Below are positions 43,881 to 54,127 of a DNA stretch of 64,000 bases, piece after piece. The stretch's first letter is position 1. Every line of letters begins with the position of its first letter. The position numbers and the translations under genes are program-made. The stretch lies in assembly GCF_900112305.1 (NCBI RefSeq), contig NZ_FOKT01000003.1, positions 124,001 to 188,000 on the forward strand. The letters are read 5' to 3'. The notes below the pieces were generated by a model. The model was given only the letters and a program-made list of their open reading frames with translations, was not told the origin of the DNA and did no database searches. This DNA comes from Microbulbifer thermotolerans (GTDB taxonomy: Bacteria; Pseudomonadota; Gammaproteobacteria; Pseudomonadales; Cellvibrionaceae).

Positions 43881-44630
43881 TCAGGGCTTGATACCTTTGT
43901 GCAGCGCCACTATGCCGCCGGTCATATTGTGGTACTCGCAGTCCACAAAACCGGCATCCTCCATCATTTGCTTCAGGGTCTCCTGATCCGGATGCATGCG
44001 GATACTCTCCGCCAGATAGCGGTAGCTGTCGGCGTCATTGGCCACCAGCTTGCCCATCACGGGCAGTAGACGGAAGGAGTACTGATCGTAGACTTTTTCC
44101 AGCAGCTTTGACTGCGGCTTGGAAAACTCCAGCACCAGCAGGCGGCCGCCGGGCTTGAGCGTGCGCAGCATCGAACGCAGGGCCAGATCCTTGTCGGTGA
44201 CATTGCGCAAACCGAAAGCGATAGTGACGCAATCGAAGGTGTCATCGGGGAAGGGCAGGTACTGGGCATCCGCCTGCACCGGGAACACATTGCCGGCGAT
44301 CCCCCTGTCGAGCAGCCGGTCGCGCCCCACCTTGAGCATCGACTCGTTGATATCCGCGAGCAGCACAGTGCCCTCAGGCCCCACTATGCGCGAAAAGCGC
44401 GCCGTCAGATCGCCGGTACCACCGGCAATATCCAGAATCGTCTGACCCGGACGGGCGCCGGAAAGCTCAATAGTGAAACGCTTCCAAAGGCGGTGAATAC
44501 CCCCGGACATCAGGTCGTTCATCACGTCATAGCGCGCCGCGACCGAGTGGAAAACCTCCGCCACGCGCCCCGCCTTCTCTTCCACCGGCACCTGCTGGTA
44601 GCCGAAATGGGTGGTCTTGCCTTCCTTCAT
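43881..44630 (-). CDS. ubiE: Ubiquinone/menaquinone C-methyltransferase UbiE
   Basis: A 249-residue SAM-dependent methyltransferase. It shows [39 protein letters not shown], the SAM site [16 protein letters not shown] and [10 protein letters not shown]-like [17 protein letters not shown]. First gene of ubiE-ubiJ-ubiB. Length matches E. coli (251). Confidence 0.96.
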   Translation of the reverse strand: MKEGKTTHFGYQQVPVEEKAGRVAEVFHSVAARYDVMNDLMSGGIHRLWKRFTIELSGARPGQTILDIAGGTGDLTARFSRIVGPEGTVLLADINESMLKVGRDRLLDRGIAGNVFPVQADAQYLPFPDDTFDCVTIAFGLRNVTDKDLALRSMLRTLKPGGRLLVLEFSKPQSKLLEKVYDQYSFRLLPVMGKLVANDADSYRYLAESIRMHPDQETLKQMMEDAGFVDCEYHNMTGGIVALHKGIKP

Positions 44631-44650
44631 GCTGTGCCTGCCGGGCCTTT

Positions 44651-44713
44651 ACGAGCCCCTGATTAGCCAAATTTGAGGGGCAGCATTGTACAACGGGGCG
44701 AGCGCTCAGGCAC
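44651..44713 (+). repeat. Possible decayed repeat between ubiE and CHAD gene
   Basis: GAGCCCCTGATTA and GCGCTCAGGCA are in family order and spacing, but the rest has diverged. It lies between divergent genes rather than at a gene end. Low confidence. Confidence 0.3.
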
Positions 44714-44766
44714 CGCCACTCACTAAACTTTGCGATATTGCGACATAAGGTTGCGGGGCAAATACG

Positions 44767-45618
44767 ATGACCTACCGGCTCAACCGCGACATTCCCCTGG
44801 CGGATGCTCTGCGCTGTACCGCGCGGGAAGAAATCACCGCATCCCTCGACGCCTTGCAGCAACGCCCCGGCGAAGAGGCGGTGCACGAAGTGCGCAAACA
44901 CTGCAAGAAAATGCGCGCCCTGCTGCGCCTGGTGCGGGCACAAATCCCGGACTGCTACCGTATTGAGAACGCCCACTACCGGGCGCTGGCCAACAGCCTG
45001 TCGGGCACCCGCGACGCCGTCTCCATACGCGACGCCCTGCTGATGCTGGCGCCGCCGGAGCGATTTCCCAACACTTTTGCCTTCCTACAGCAAAACGCCA
45101 AAACACAAACCGATCCGGAAGCCCTCGCAGCAGCCGCCGAGATGCTGCGACAGGGCCTTTCCCGCATCGATAACTGGCCGCTCGCGCAACTGCACTGGCG
45201 GCACACAAAACACGGCTATCGGCAAGGCTACCGCCGCGCGCGCAAGGCCCTGTCCCGCGCGCGTGCAGAGGCTGGCCTGGAGCAGTATCACGAGTTGCGC
45301 AAAAGAGTAAAAGACCACTGGTATCACTGCCGCCTACTGCAAGACACCTGGCGCGAGGCCACACCGCGCAGCGCACCATTGAAGCAGATGGCGCAAGCGC
45401 TGGGCGACTGGCGAGACCTGAAACTGCTGTGCGCGCTGTTAAGCCGCCACAGCGAATCTTTTTCCGGCGAACTGATACCCGTGATAAACACGGCGCAGGA
45501 GCGCATCGTCAAACTGCGCGGAGAAGTGAAACAGCTCGGCCGCACACTTTTTACAGAACACACACCCCACTGCAAAAAAAACAGCCCCCGCCGCCGCGCC
45601 CGAGAAAACAAATCCTAG
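44767..45618 (+). CDS. CHAD domain protein
   Basis: A 283-residue helical protein rich in His, Arg and Lys. EAVHEVRKHCKKMRALLRLV and a second, similar half (YHELRKRVKDHWYHCRLL) are the CHAD signature of paired basic helical bundles. CHAD proteins bind polyphosphate and localise to polyphosphate granules. There is no CYTH domain or neighbour. Divergent from ubiE. Confidence 0.88.
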   Translation: MTYRLNRDIPLADALRCTAREEITASLDALQQRPGEEAVHEVRKHCKKMRALLRLVRAQIPDCYRIENAHYRALANSLSGTRDAVSIRDALLMLAPPERFPNTFAFLQQNAKTQTDPEALAAAAEMLRQGLSRIDNWPLAQLHWRHTKHGYRQGYRRARKALSRARAEAGLEQYHELRKRVKDHWYHCRLLQDTWREATPRSAPLKQMAQALGDWRDLKLLCALLSRHSESFSGELIPVINTAQERIVKLRGEVKQLGRTLFTEHTPHCKKNSPRRRARENKS

Positions 45619-45682
45619 TAGTGCGCCCCCTTTTTGGCATAATCAGGTGGACATCAATCACAAAAAGGGGGGCGCAGCCCAA

Positions 45683-46144
45683 ATGTTGGACTGGCTCAAC
45701 GCAAATATCGCCTATTGGCACTGGCTGGTCCTCGGCCTGCTGCTAGTCACCGCGGAAATCTTCGTTTCCGGATTTATCCTCTTCTGGTTCGGCCTTGCCG
45801 CCCTGGTAATAGGGGTGCTGCTGGTTATTGTGGATATACCCATCACCCTGCAACTGCTGCTCTGGGCCGGTATCTCCTTTGCTCTACTGATCGGCTGGCT
45901 AAAGCTGATCCGTCCCAAGTGGAAAGATCGCACCACCTCCGGCATGGCCGCCGAGGCTCTGACCGGACAGATAGGGCTGGTGCTGGAATCCAATGCCGGG
46001 CGCAACCGCGGCCGACTGAAGTTTCCGGCACCGATTCTGGGAGAGGAGGAATGGCTGTTTATCTGCACTGAGGAAGTGGCTATTGGCGAGCGGGTCAAAG
46101 TGACCGATATATCCGGCAATACCCTGATCGTCACCCGTGCCTGA
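45683..46144 (+). CDS. NfeD-family membrane protein
   Basis: A 153-residue protein with two to three N-terminal membrane helices and a C-terminal OB-fold (TGQIGLVLESNAGRNRGRLK, VKVTDISGNTLIV). ATG 45683 has a G-rich Shine-Dalgarno-like tract; a GTG at 45647 is less likely. NfeD partners are SPFH proteins, and one follows at 46262. Confidence 0.87.
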   Translation: MLDWLNANIAYWHWLVLGLLLVTAEIFVSGFILFWFGLAALVIGVLLVIVDIPITLQLLLWAGISFALLIGWLKLIRPKWKDRTTSGMAAEALTGQIGLVLESNAGRNRGRLKFPAPILGEEEWLFICTEEVAIGERVKVTDISGNTLIVTRA

Positions 46145-46155
46145 CACAGCACTGG

Positions 46156-46227
46156 ATAACCGCTGATTGATTTACCTGAGCGCCATGCAATCAGCTTCTA
46201 AGCTCAGGCGAATTCATCATTGGCTCT
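46156..46227 (+). repeat. Short remnant of dispersed repeat after nfeD-type gene
   Basis: The left end AACCGCTGATTGATT and right end GAATTCATCATTGGCTC are decayed family ends around a short middle with ACCTGAGCGCC and AGCTCAGGCG. It begins 12 bp after the NfeD stop. It lies within the nfeD-SPFH operon, so it cannot fully stop transcription there if both genes share one transcript. Confidence 0.5.
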
Positions 46228-46261
46228 TTGGAAATCGTTTTTAATTTAGGGGGAAATTATC

Positions 46262-47107
46262 GTGGAAGGCTTATATGTAGTTCTAGCGCTGGTAGCGCTC
46301 GTGGTTATTACCATCGCCAAAGGTGTGCGCATAGTGCCCCAGGGCTCCAAACACATAGTCCAGCGCCTGGGGAAATACCACAAAACACTGCCGCCGGGCA
46401 TGAACGTGGTCATTCCCTATATCGACCAAGTCTCTTACAAGGTCACCACCAAGGATATTGTGCTCGACATTCCCTCACAGGAAGTCATCACTCAGGACAA
46501 CGCCACCATCATTGCCAACGCCGTGGCCTATATCAATATCGTCTCGCCGGAAAAGGCAGTGTACGGTGTGGAAGACTACACCCTGGCCATTCAGAATCTG
46601 GTACAAACGGCTCTGCGCTCCATCGTCGGTGAAATGTCCCTCGACGCAGCGCTCTCCTCCCGGGATTTGATCAAGGCAAAACTGAAAGAGGGAATCTCCG
46701 ACGATATCGCCGACTGGGGCATCAACCTCAAAACCGTTGAGATCCAGGATATCAATCCCTCTCCCACCATGCAGAAAGCCATGGAAGAACAGGCCGCCGC
46801 CGAACGCCAGCGCCGCGCCACCGTCACCCGCGCCGAGGGCGAAAAACAAGCCGCGATTCTGGAAGCCGACGGCCGCCTGGAAGCTTCCAAGCGCGACGCC
46901 AAGGCCCAGGTAGTACTGGCCGACGCCAGCCGCGAAGCCATCGAACGCGTCTCCGCCGCCATCGGCGACAAGGAAATGCCGGTAATGTACCTGCTGGGCG
47001 AACGCTATATCAGCGCGCTTTCCGAACTGTCGCAGTCGGGTAATGCCAAGAATGTAATATTGCCGGCGGACTTGCCGCAGGCGGTTAAGGGGTTGTTGAA
47101 TCGGTAG
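46262..47107 (+). CDS. SPFH/Band 7 protein (QmcA-like)
   Basis: A 281-residue protein with one N-terminal membrane helix and a Band 7 domain: GVRIVPQGSKHIVQRLGKYH, VLDIPSQEVITQDNATI, GEMSLDAALSSR and a Glu/Ala/Arg coiled coil (ERQRRATVTRAEGEKQAAIL). It starts at GTG 46262 with AGGGGGA upstream. With NfeD it forms a membrane-microdomain pair. Confidence 0.9.
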   Translation: MEGLYVVLALVALVVITIAKGVRIVPQGSKHIVQRLGKYHKTLPPGMNVVIPYIDQVSYKVTTKDIVLDIPSQEVITQDNATIIANAVAYINIVSPEKAVYGVEDYTLAIQNLVQTALRSIVGEMSLDAALSSRDLIKAKLKEGISDDIADWGINLKTVEIQDINPSPTMQKAMEEQAAAERQRRATVTRAEGEKQAAILEADGRLEASKRDAKAQVVLADASREAIERVSAAIGDKEMPVMYLLGERYISALSELSQSGNAKNVILPADLPQAVKGLLNR

Positions 47108-47607
47108 AGCCAAAGTGCCAGCGGGAACTCCGCTGATTAAACCGCAAGGGCTTTTTGACTAGTTTTGCCAAAAAGACAGAATTGTTCTTTCTCTAATTAA
47201 AAGAAATCCCCGGCAGTGTAAACTACTGGGGATTTTTATTTTGTGGATAATTCTCCGACTTCTAATTACCCAAAGACCCGTAGTCTGATGCGCTTGAGAG
47301 CAAACCGTTTCCAGCAGCATCTACGAATTTGATAGTGAGTGGCCGACAATTAATAAGCTTTCAGCTTTATCTGATTACTGCTATTTAATATCACGGTCAA
47401 AAATCTATATAAACTCTTATTTACATCGCCACTTTATTTTCGATAAATATGTTATGTTTGATTGACGTAGCTCCATGAACTTTCGTGCCAATAATGTTTT
47501 GGCTTGATGGACTGGCAGATTGACGTATACTGGCGTGGTTATATAGATCGGGATAAGGGGTTGAGTTAGTGGCCCCTGGAGCTGTGATATAAATATGATA
47601 ATTTTTT
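47108..47607. other. Intergenic stretch: SPFH terminator and a candidate promoter
   Basis: Holds the terminator at 47204-47235. A candidate promoter for the next gene is TTGACG 47520-47525 with TATAGA 47542-47547, 16 bp apart. Between 47245 and 47515 the DNA turns AT-rich and I see no gene or RNA. Confidence 0.5.
47204..47235 (+). terminator. Intrinsic terminator of nfeD-SPFH operon
   Basis: AAATCCCC (47204-47211) pairs perfectly with GGGGATTT (47228-47235), followed by TTATTTT. It lies 97 bp after the SPFH stop. Confidence 0.75.
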
Positions 47608-47865
47608 ATGCCTAGGAAAATAAGGAAGATCGGTTTAAGGCATTATGGAGCAAAGACCGTAGAGCTAAATAACACGGTCGATTGGGAATCGCTAGTTACA
47701 GAGGTTTTTGTCGGTTTCTTATTAGGCATATTTGCCTATATGGGGTATGCCGCAAAGGTTCCACTATTGTTCTTTCCGTGCCTCATTGGATCACTTGCGT
47801 GTCTGTTTGCTGTGATCAAAACAGTGTATGTAGCTATTAAGGACAGGAAAAACTTTAAGATGTGA
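47608..47865 (+). CDS. 85-residue membrane protein, unknown
   Basis: Two hydrophobic segments (about residues 29-45 and 50-75) with basic ends, so probably a two-helix inner-membrane protein. The family is not recognised. AT-rich like the rest of 47.1-51.2 kb. No clear Shine-Dalgarno, so the start is uncertain. A promoter-like pair lies about 65 bp upstream. Confidence 0.45.
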   Translation: MPRKIRKIGLRHYGAKTVELNNTVDWESLVTEVFVGFLLGIFAYMGYAAKVPLLFFPCLIGSLACLFAVIKTVYVAIKDRKNFKM

Positions 47866-48385
47866 TCGGCAGGGAGAGGTAGCGCTCACAGTCGCGGATT
47901 CCGTGAGCCCAGTGTTTGCCGAGCGGCTGACAAAAAAAGCGCACTGAATGAGTGACACCAACCTGAGACTTGAAGCGCCTTTCGAAGTTGCGGTTCAAGT
48001 AGAGCCAGTGTCGCGGGTCGATCTGCAGTCGTTCTAGAATTGGTGGTAGTTGTTCATTGATAGCGCCGCGCTTGTCTTCACGAAGGCAACGGCTACTCCA
48101 GTCCACCAGTTCCAGTTAGTTCTGAAGCTGAAAAAGCAGTCCCTTTGGCATGGATTCTCGCGGGTTACCAACGAAGAGAAAGAGCGCTTGTGGCTGTTTG
48201 CCAGCCTGAGCTATGGAGATACCCTGTTGGATAGAGGTATGAGCAGAGGCTTTCGGCGTCTTGGCCATCGTGACCCAGATCGGATTCAAATCCACATAGA
48301 GCATACAGACCACCAAGATTCACTCGTCGAGCAATGCTAGAGACTTGAATCTGCCCCCCAGAAACGGCCGATACAGCCATTCTCC
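47855..48385 (-). pseudogene. Decayed RAYT/IS200-like transposase, C-terminal half
   Basis: Read on the minus strand, the frames give CIGRFW, GRFKSLALLDE, CMLYVDLNPI, HTSIQQGIS, FVGNPRESMPKG, then LELVDWSSRCLREDKRGAI and DPRHWLYLNRNFERRFKS. This is the C-terminal half of REP-associated tyrosine transposases. A one-base deletion follows GRFW, TGA replaces a codon after LLDE, and TAA (48118-48116) interrupts a Tyr-like position. The catalytic N-terminal half is absent. A dead remnant. Confidence 0.75.
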
Positions 48386-48392
48386 CAACTGA

Positions 48393-48418
48393 TTCATCCA
48401 TACACTTGTATGGATGAA
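48393..48418. repeat. Perfect inverted repeat next to RAYT remnant
   Basis: TTCATCCATAC (48393-48403) and GTATGGATGAA (48408-48418) form an 11-bp perfect stem with an ACTT loop. It lies just outside the truncated transposase. It could be a REP-like hairpin or an IS200/IS605 end. Confidence 0.5.
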
Positions 48419-48539
48419 CAGTATTTTCTATGAACCAAGAAGTGTTGCAATATGTCTGGCACAGAGTGAATTTTATTTTGTTAGTGCCCATGATTTTCTA
48501 TATGAGATACTCATTTTGTATTCAATAAAAGAAATTTGT

Positions 48540-49046
48540 ATGAGTAAAGCACTGTTTACTTCTATTTTAATATCAGTAATTGCTTTCCTATCTGCGTGTT
48601 CAGCGGTTCCTCCTTCCACGAAAGCGGTTTCAATCTCGGACGAGATAGAACTTCCCTTGCCGCTAGAAAGCAATAAATACTGGGTGGATGATGGTCCGCT
48701 GTTTGTGGTCAACAGGAACCCGCTAGTAACTTACAGAGTGATAGACCAAGAGGAGCTTGGTCTTTATGGATCTGAAAATACAGCTTACGATTTTATAACT
48801 TCCTCATTTTCAAATCCGCGTGGAGTTTTTGAGGAGTCGTTCTTTAACTCTCATAAAGAATATGATCTTTTACATAAAGAAAAAAATGGCTTGGACTTTT
48901 ATATCCTTAGCAAAGAGAATGAATCCAAAGCCTATGTCGTAGCAAAGTCGATTGACAACTGCTTAGAGATCAGCGTTTTTGGCGCCAATGCTCATTCAGT
49001 GTTGTCAGATATTATTGATAAAGCAAGGCTAACAAACGGAGAGTGA
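48540..49046 (+). CDS. Putative lipoprotein, unknown family
   Basis: A 168-residue protein starting MSKALFTSILISVIAFLSAC, with a lipobox (LSAC) at about residues 17-20. The rest is mixed alpha/beta with no recognised domain. ATG 48540 is the natural start; the upstream frame to 48414 runs over the hairpin. AT-rich. A dispersed repeat begins 12 bp after its stop. Confidence 0.6.
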   Translation: MSKALFTSILISVIAFLSACSAVPPSTKAVSISDEIELPLPLESNKYWVDDGPLFVVNRNPLVTYRVIDQEELGLYGSENTAYDFITSSFSNPRGVFEESFFNSHKEYDLLHKEKNGLDFYILSKENESKAYVVAKSIDNCLEISVFGANAHSVLSDIIDKARLTNGE

Positions 49047-49058
49047 CGAAAAATGATA

Positions 49059-49250
49059 GGGAACCTCTGATTAATTCTCGTGAACACTATGGTAGATTCC
49101 GAGGCGCTCAAGTGATAGGACAGATATTTCGAAACCGTCGGATACAGTAAAGTACTCGTGCGTTCTCGAAATATCTGTCCTATTATCTGAGCTTCACATT
49201 CGTCCCCGAAGAACCTCTGCCACCGGAAAGTGAATTAATCAGAGCTTCCC
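49059..49250 (+). repeat. TA-flanked dispersed repeat, copy 7, inverted loop (192 bp)
   Basis: TA lies at 49057-49058 and 49251-49252. Ends and arms are in the standard orientation, with arm 49106-49134 pairing with 49164-49192. The central loop is flipped: it reads CCGTCGGATACAG then AGTACTCGTGCG, the reverse complement of copies 1-4. The loop is also shortened. Confidence 0.92.
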
Positions 49251-49405
49251 TAATAGAACAAGGTGTAATACTTAAAGAAGATTACGAGGAAAACTTAAAA
49301 TTTTACTTAATCGGATCATCAACTTATAACAAGGCCAGTCATTCTCGTTCTCCACGGTTGCCGGACTTCGCTTCCCTCAGAAACTATTGACAGCGTCAAA
49401 TTGCT

Positions 49406-49738
49406 ATGAATATTTCAGAAAGCACATATTATCGAAGACAACACGTAACTGGCTCTGGATGTGTTTTGGTTTCAATAAAATTTGGGAAAACTCCAGACAG
49501 CGGTGTTCTGGTGGTAAAACGCCTTGGCATAGATCAAGATGATGCTCAAATTCAATTTGACCTGGAACGCCATAAAATAGAAATATTGGAAGGTGTTCAA
49601 GAAGCCAACATTAAGTATGGTGGTGATTTACAAGTGCAAGAAATAGAGATAGTGCCAAGTGACTATCCTAAAGAGGGACAGGCAAGGTTTGCTGCATTTA
49701 AAATATCTGAGTATGTACTTGGCAAGATATCTAAATAA
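49406..49738 (+). CDS. 110-residue cytoplasmic protein, unknown
   Basis: No signal peptide or membrane segment. Composition and strand pattern suggest a small beta-rich protein (GCVLVSIKFGKTPDSGVLVV). The family is not recognised. AT-rich. No clear Shine-Dalgarno. Just upstream, 49249-49393 is open in one frame (LKEDYEENLKFYLIG) without a start and may be a gene fragment. Confidence 0.45.
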   Translation: MNISESTYYRRQHVTGSGCVLVSIKFGKTPDSGVLVVKRLGIDQDDAQIQFDLERHKIEILEGVQEANIKYGGDLQVQEIEIVPSDYPKEGQARFAAFKISEYVLGKISK

Positions 49739-49764
49739 ATGTTAACCGTCACAATGGAATTTAA

Positions 49765-49968
49765 GAGATCTACGAAATCAAAAAATGGCGAATTGAATTT
49801 AAAAAAGAATGCGAACCTAGTCCTTTAAGAGGTTGGGTCCATAGGCACTTGGATAGTGATAGTCATTGGCGAAGAGATATGACTCAGCCTTTCCCAAAGC
49901 TATTTCAGGAAGAGGCCGAATCGAGTGTTCAAGATACAATCTGGCCCGAGTGGTACCCGAGCTTGTAG
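49765..49968 (+). pseudogene. Start-less 67-codon open fragment
   Basis: An open frame without a start codon, ending at TAG 49966-49968. It reads IKKWRIEFKKECEPSPLRGW, then SDSHWRRDMTQPFPKLFQEE and TIWPEWYPSL. The Trp-rich, protein-like composition suggests the 3' end of a lost gene. Family not recognised. Confidence 0.3.
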
Positions 49969-50026
49969 ACTTGGATAGCAATTCCACACACTTTATTGGC
50001 ACTGTTGATTTTTGATGTTATTTACT

Positions 50027-50566
50027 ATGAAATTTAGTACCTCTTCATTGTTGGCGCTACTCATAGTCTTAGCCATTACAGTCACTCCCGCGCAAGGACA
50101 AACGCCTGCTTCATCGATTACCAATGCAACCTGGAAGCAGTACCGTGATGAGTACATGCCGAGCCCTCTCTGTGCTAAAGATGAGATTGCATTATGGAGC
50201 TGTATGGAGCATCAACGTGTATTCTCACTCTGTTCGTCGCGTGTAGTTACTCGTACATCCGGCTACATGCAGTATCGGGCTTCCGACGAAGGCAAACTTA
50301 CATTTATGTTCCCGAGCGTAAAGAGGCCGCCAAAAGGTGTGTTCAAGTACACCTCGTTTATGAACGGCGATGCATCTGTTGAGTTCGTGAACAATGGGTA
50401 TCAATACGCTCTTTTTGATTCCTTTCGGGCTGGTTCATCCATATTCGTTACTGCTCCCGGGTCACCGCAAGCCCCCACGGAAATACAATGCGAATCCAGC
50501 CAGACCCTGCAAGTAAATTACACAATGCGGCTAATGTACGATTCCGGTGTCTGGACGCAGGATTAA
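50027..50566 (+). CDS. Secreted protein, unknown family
   Basis: A 179-residue protein with a signal peptide (MKFSTSSLLALLIVLAITVT, cleavage after PAQGQ) and six Cys residues in the mature part, suggesting disulfides in the periplasm or outside. The body looks beta-rich. ATG 50027 is chosen; 50015 is also in frame. Family not recognised. Confidence 0.55.
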   Translation: MKFSTSSLLALLIVLAITVTPAQGQTPASSITNATWKQYRDEYMPSPLCAKDEIALWSCMEHQRVFSLCSSRVVTRTSGYMQYRASDEGKLTFMFPSVKRPPKGVFKYTSFMNGDASVEFVNNGYQYALFDSFRAGSSIFVTAPGSPQAPTEIQCESSQTLQVNYTMRLMYDSGVWTQD

Positions 50567-52857
<2,291 letters not shown>

Positions 52858-52924
52858 TTCTCTGCACATCCGCTGTGCCGGCCTTGTAAGGAGTTTGCGC
52901 ACAGCGGATGCAGTGAAGAGACGA

Positions 52925-54037
52925 TCAGTAGAGGGTTTCCAGGGATTTGCGCGCGAAAGCACGCACCTCTTCGAGGCGGCCCTCTTTGACCTTGAGCAGC
53001 CATTCCGGGTCCTGCAGCAAAGCCCGACCCACCGCGATCAATTCGAACTCGCGCTTCTGCATGCGCTCTACCAGCTCGTCGATGCCCGCCTTTTCCACAG
53101 ATTCCTGCTTGCTGGCAAAGGTGCCACTGATAAAGTCTTCGGTCAGGCCGACACTGCCCACGGACATGGCGGGCTTGCCGGACAGCTTCTGAGTCCAACC
53201 AGCCAGGTTCAGGCTGGAGCCTTCAAACTCGGGCTCCCAGAAGCGGCGGGTGGAGGCGTGGAAGATATCCACACCGGCTTCCACCAGCGGCTTGAGGAAG
53301 CGCTCCAGCTCCTCGGGGGTGTTGACCAACCGGGCTTCGTAGTCCTGCTGCTTCCACTGGGAAAAACGCAGCATAACCGGGAATTCAGGCCCCACACGGC
53401 GGCGCACTTCCTCGATAATTTCCACCACGAAACGCAGGCGGTTTTCCGGGCTGCCGCCGTATTCGTCGTCGCGCTGGTTGGTACCTTCCCACAGGAACTG
53501 GTCCAGCAGATAGCCGTGTGCGCCGTGAATCTCCACGCCGTCAAAACCAATCGCCTTGGCGTCTTCGGCGGCATCGCCGAAAGCCTTGATCACATCGCGG
53601 ATATCTTCCTTGCTCATGGCTTTGCCACTGGGCTTGCCCGGTGCGAATAGTCCGGAGGGACTGTAGCCCGGTACTGAAGGGTCCGGTTCCGTGCCTTCTT
53701 TGCGCACTGCACCTACGTGCCACAGTTGGGGAAAAATGGCTCCGCCGGCCTCGTGCACCGCATCCACGACCTTTTTCCAGCCGGCCAAAGCCGCTTCGCC
53801 GTGAAATGCCGGTACGTTGGGATAGCCGTTGGCAGCCGGGTGATTGACGGTGGTGCCCTCGGTGATGATCAGTCCGACACCAGCTTCGGCCCTGCGCCGG
53901 TAGTAGTCCACAACATTGTCTCCGGGGATACCCTTTGGGGAAAAGTTGCGGGTCATGGGGGCCATAGCCACCCGGTTGCGAAGTTTGAGATTGCCCATCT
54001 CAAACGGTTCAAACAAAGGTCCCAGGTTCATGCTCAT
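52925..54037 (-). CDS. Old-yellow-enzyme family ene-reductase (NemA/XenB-like)
   Basis: A 370-residue FMN-dependent TIM-barrel oxidoreductase: FEPFEMGNLKLRNRVAMAPM, LIITEGTTVNHPAANGYPNV, GFDGVEIHGAHGYLLDQFLW and a C-terminal AVGRALLQDPEWLLKV. It reduces activated C=C bonds of enones, maleimides or nitroesters with NAD(P)H. Divergent from an HxlR regulator with paired sites between them, so it is probably induced by electrophiles. Confidence 0.88.
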   Translation of the reverse strand: MSMNLGPLFEPFEMGNLKLRNRVAMAPMTRNFSPKGIPGDNVVDYYRRRAEAGVGLIITEGTTVNHPAANGYPNVPAFHGEAALAGWKKVVDAVHEAGGAIFPQLWHVGAVRKEGTEPDPSVPGYSPSGLFAPGKPSGKAMSKEDIRDVIKAFGDAAEDAKAIGFDGVEIHGAHGYLLDQFLWEGTNQRDDEYGGSPENRLRFVVEIIEEVRRRVGPEFPVMLRFSQWKQQDYEARLVNTPEELERFLKPLVEAGVDIFHASTRRFWEPEFEGSSLNLAGWTQKLSGKPAMSVGSVGLTEDFISGTFASKQESVEKAGIDELVERMQKREFELIAVGRALLQDPEWLLKVKEGRLEEVRAFARKSLETLY

Positions 54038-54062
54038 GGTGGGAATACAACCTCTTCAATTT

Positions 54063-54107
54063 GGTTTCGTAACGCAACCCTATTGAATCTGGTTTTAAAA
54101 AGCAACC
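54063..54107. promoter_or_regulatory. Paired sites between OYE and HxlR genes
   Basis: GGTTTCGTAACGCAACC (54063-54079) and GGTTTTAAAAAGCAACC (54091-54107) share GGTT-N7-GCAACC and lie 28 bp apart. Each is a partial palindrome. They fill the 90-bp gap between the divergent genes, as expected for binding of two HxlR dimers. Confidence 0.6.
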
Positions 54108-54127
54108 GTTATCACTACAATCCACCC

